Assembly: GCF_003634105.1 (NCBI RefSeq)
Contig: NZ_RBIQ01000007.1
Span: 1,178,001-1,242,000 of the forward strand
Source: Maribacter vaceletii
Lineage (GTDB): Bacteria > Bacteroidota > Bacteroidia > Flavobacteriales > Flavobacteriaceae
DNA: 64,000 nucleotides
Direction of reading: 5' to 3'
A program made the position numbers and the translations under genes. Shown here piece after piece: positions 63,213 through 64,000 of the stretch (its first letter is position 1; every line of letters starts with the position of its first letter). The notes below the pieces were generated by a model. It searched no databases. It was not told where the DNA came from and saw only the letters and a program-made list of their open reading frames with translations.

Positions 63213-64000
63213 ATGTCAAGACAAAAGAAAACAAAAATAGTAGCAACCTTAGGCCCAGCAACAAGCAAAAAGGAAGTCTTAAGAGACATGATTAATACAG
63301 GTGTAGATGTCTTTAGAATTAACTTTTCTCATGCCGATTATGAAGATGTTACAGAGCGTGTTAAAATGATTAGAGAACTAAATGATGAATTAGGTTCTAA
63401 CGTATCTATTTTAGGGGATTTACAAGGTCCTAAATTACGAGTAGGTGTAATGGCAGGAGAAGTTGTAGTTTCTCCAGGAGACGAAATTACATTTGTAACA
63501 GGAGAAGCATTTGAAGGTAACTCAGAGCGAGTTTATATGAACTACGCAAAATTTCCTGAAGATGTAAAAGCAGGAGAGCGTATTTTATTAGATGACGGAA
63601 AATTAATGTTCGAGGTAGTTTCTACTAATAAAAAAGATGAAGTAAAAGCTAAAGTAATACAAGGAGGTCCTTTAAAATCTAAAAAAGGAGTTAACTTACC
63701 TAATACAGATATTTCTTTACCAGCCTTAACAGAAAAAGATGTTAAAGATGCAATATTCGCTATTTCTCTAGAGGTAGATTGGATTGCACTTTCTTTTGTT
63801 CGTTTTAGTCAAGATTTAATAGATCTTCAAAATATAATAAAAGAACATTCAGAGCATAAAATTCCAATTATTGCTAAAATAGAAAAGCCAGAAGCGGTAG
63901 AAAATATTGATAAAATAGTTTCTTATTGTGATGGTTTAATGGTAGCTAGAGGAGATTTAGGAGTAGAGGTTCCAGCACATGAGGTTCCACTTATTCAAAA
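63213..64000 (+). CDS. pyk: Pyruvate kinase (partial, N-terminal 262 codons)
   Basis: Last step of glycolysis, ADP plus phosphoenolpyruvate to ATP and pyruvate. The window ends inside the gene. N-terminal KTKIVATLGPAT, VFRINFSH and LGDLQGPKLRVG are definitive; the metal and substrate site KIEKPEAVENI with VARGDLGVE is reached before the edge. It starts 2 bp after the IPExxxVDY gene, so they are likely co-transcribed. Confidence 0.97.
   Translation, partial: MSRQKKTKIVATLGPATSKKEVLRDMINTGVDVFRINFSHADYEDVTERVKMIRELNDELGSNVSILGDLQGPKLRVGVMAGEVVVSPGDEITFVTGEAFEGNSERVYMNYAKFPEDVKAGERILLDDGKLMFEVVSTNKKDEVKAKVIQGGPLKSKKGVNLPNTDISLPALTEKDVKDAIFAISLEVDWIALSFVRFSQDLIDLQNIIKEHSEHKIPIIAKIEKPEAVENIDKIVSYCDGLMVARGDLGVEVPAHEVPLIQ

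Overview
The window is low-GC DNA from a member of the Bacteroidetes, most likely a marine Flavobacteriaceae. Supporting signs are SusC/SusD pairs, a type IX secretion tail on a vanadium haloperoxidase, promoters of the Bacteroidetes form TTTG-N19/22-TAnnTTTG, weak or absent Shine-Dalgarno sites, TTG starts, and family-typical neighbour sets such as acpP-fabF-rnc-IPExxxVDY-pyk. The genus cannot be fixed from the sequence alone.

Layout. 1-13.4 kb is core housekeeping: mscL (partial), alr, tdk, rsmI, a HopJ-like gene, a UDG-like gene, OsmC, a GIY-YIG nuclease boxed by inverted repeats, recJ, an MFS carrier, lpxH, queD, an enoyl-CoA hydratase, a MATE exporter and a universal stress protein. 13.45-19.95 kb is a small island. 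It starts at a damaged tRNA (alanine-like body, glycine anticodon GCC), carries a type I restriction-modification operon (hsdR, a small PD-(D/E)XK protein, hsdM, hsdS, a truncated 35-codon remnant), and ends in a copy of the tRNA 3' half. No integrase is present.

20.0-22.7 kb encodes a secreted vanadium haloperoxidase. 22.8-40.6 kb is a polysaccharide utilization locus with an AraC regulator, SusC, SusD, a Trp-rich repeated surface lipoprotein, two paralogous clan GH-A enzymes of unassigned family, a GH130 mannoside phosphorylase/mannosidase, an SSS symporter, a cytosolic TIM-barrel protein, a SASA-type acetylesterase, a secreted alpha/beta hydrolase and a GH5 beta-mannanase. Together these suggest use of an acetylated beta-mannan or glucomannan: surface capture and cutting, deacetylation, import, then processing of mannosides.

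40.6-45.8 kb is tyrosine catabolism (hmgA, fahA, a flavin-reductase-like gene, hppD) under a divergent TetR regulator, with a perfect 34-bp palindrome lying on the hmgA promoter. 45.9-54.1 kb holds an SDR and the AddB and AddA halves of a recombination nuclease, with an OmpA gene between them. 54.2-55.85 kb has sodA followed by a tandem array of five small-RNA units on the minus strand. Each unit has a promoter-like box at fixed spacing, a shared 40-nt core and its own terminator. 55.9-64 kb is purF, pfkB, an RNase H, purN, then the divergent acpP, fabF, rnc, IPExxxVDY and pyk (partial) cluster.

The parts most worth follow-up are the small-RNA array, the GIY-YIG gene boxed by inverted palindromic repeats, the tRNA-bounded restriction island with its extra nuclease, and the mannan locus with its unassigned enzymes and binding lipoprotein.
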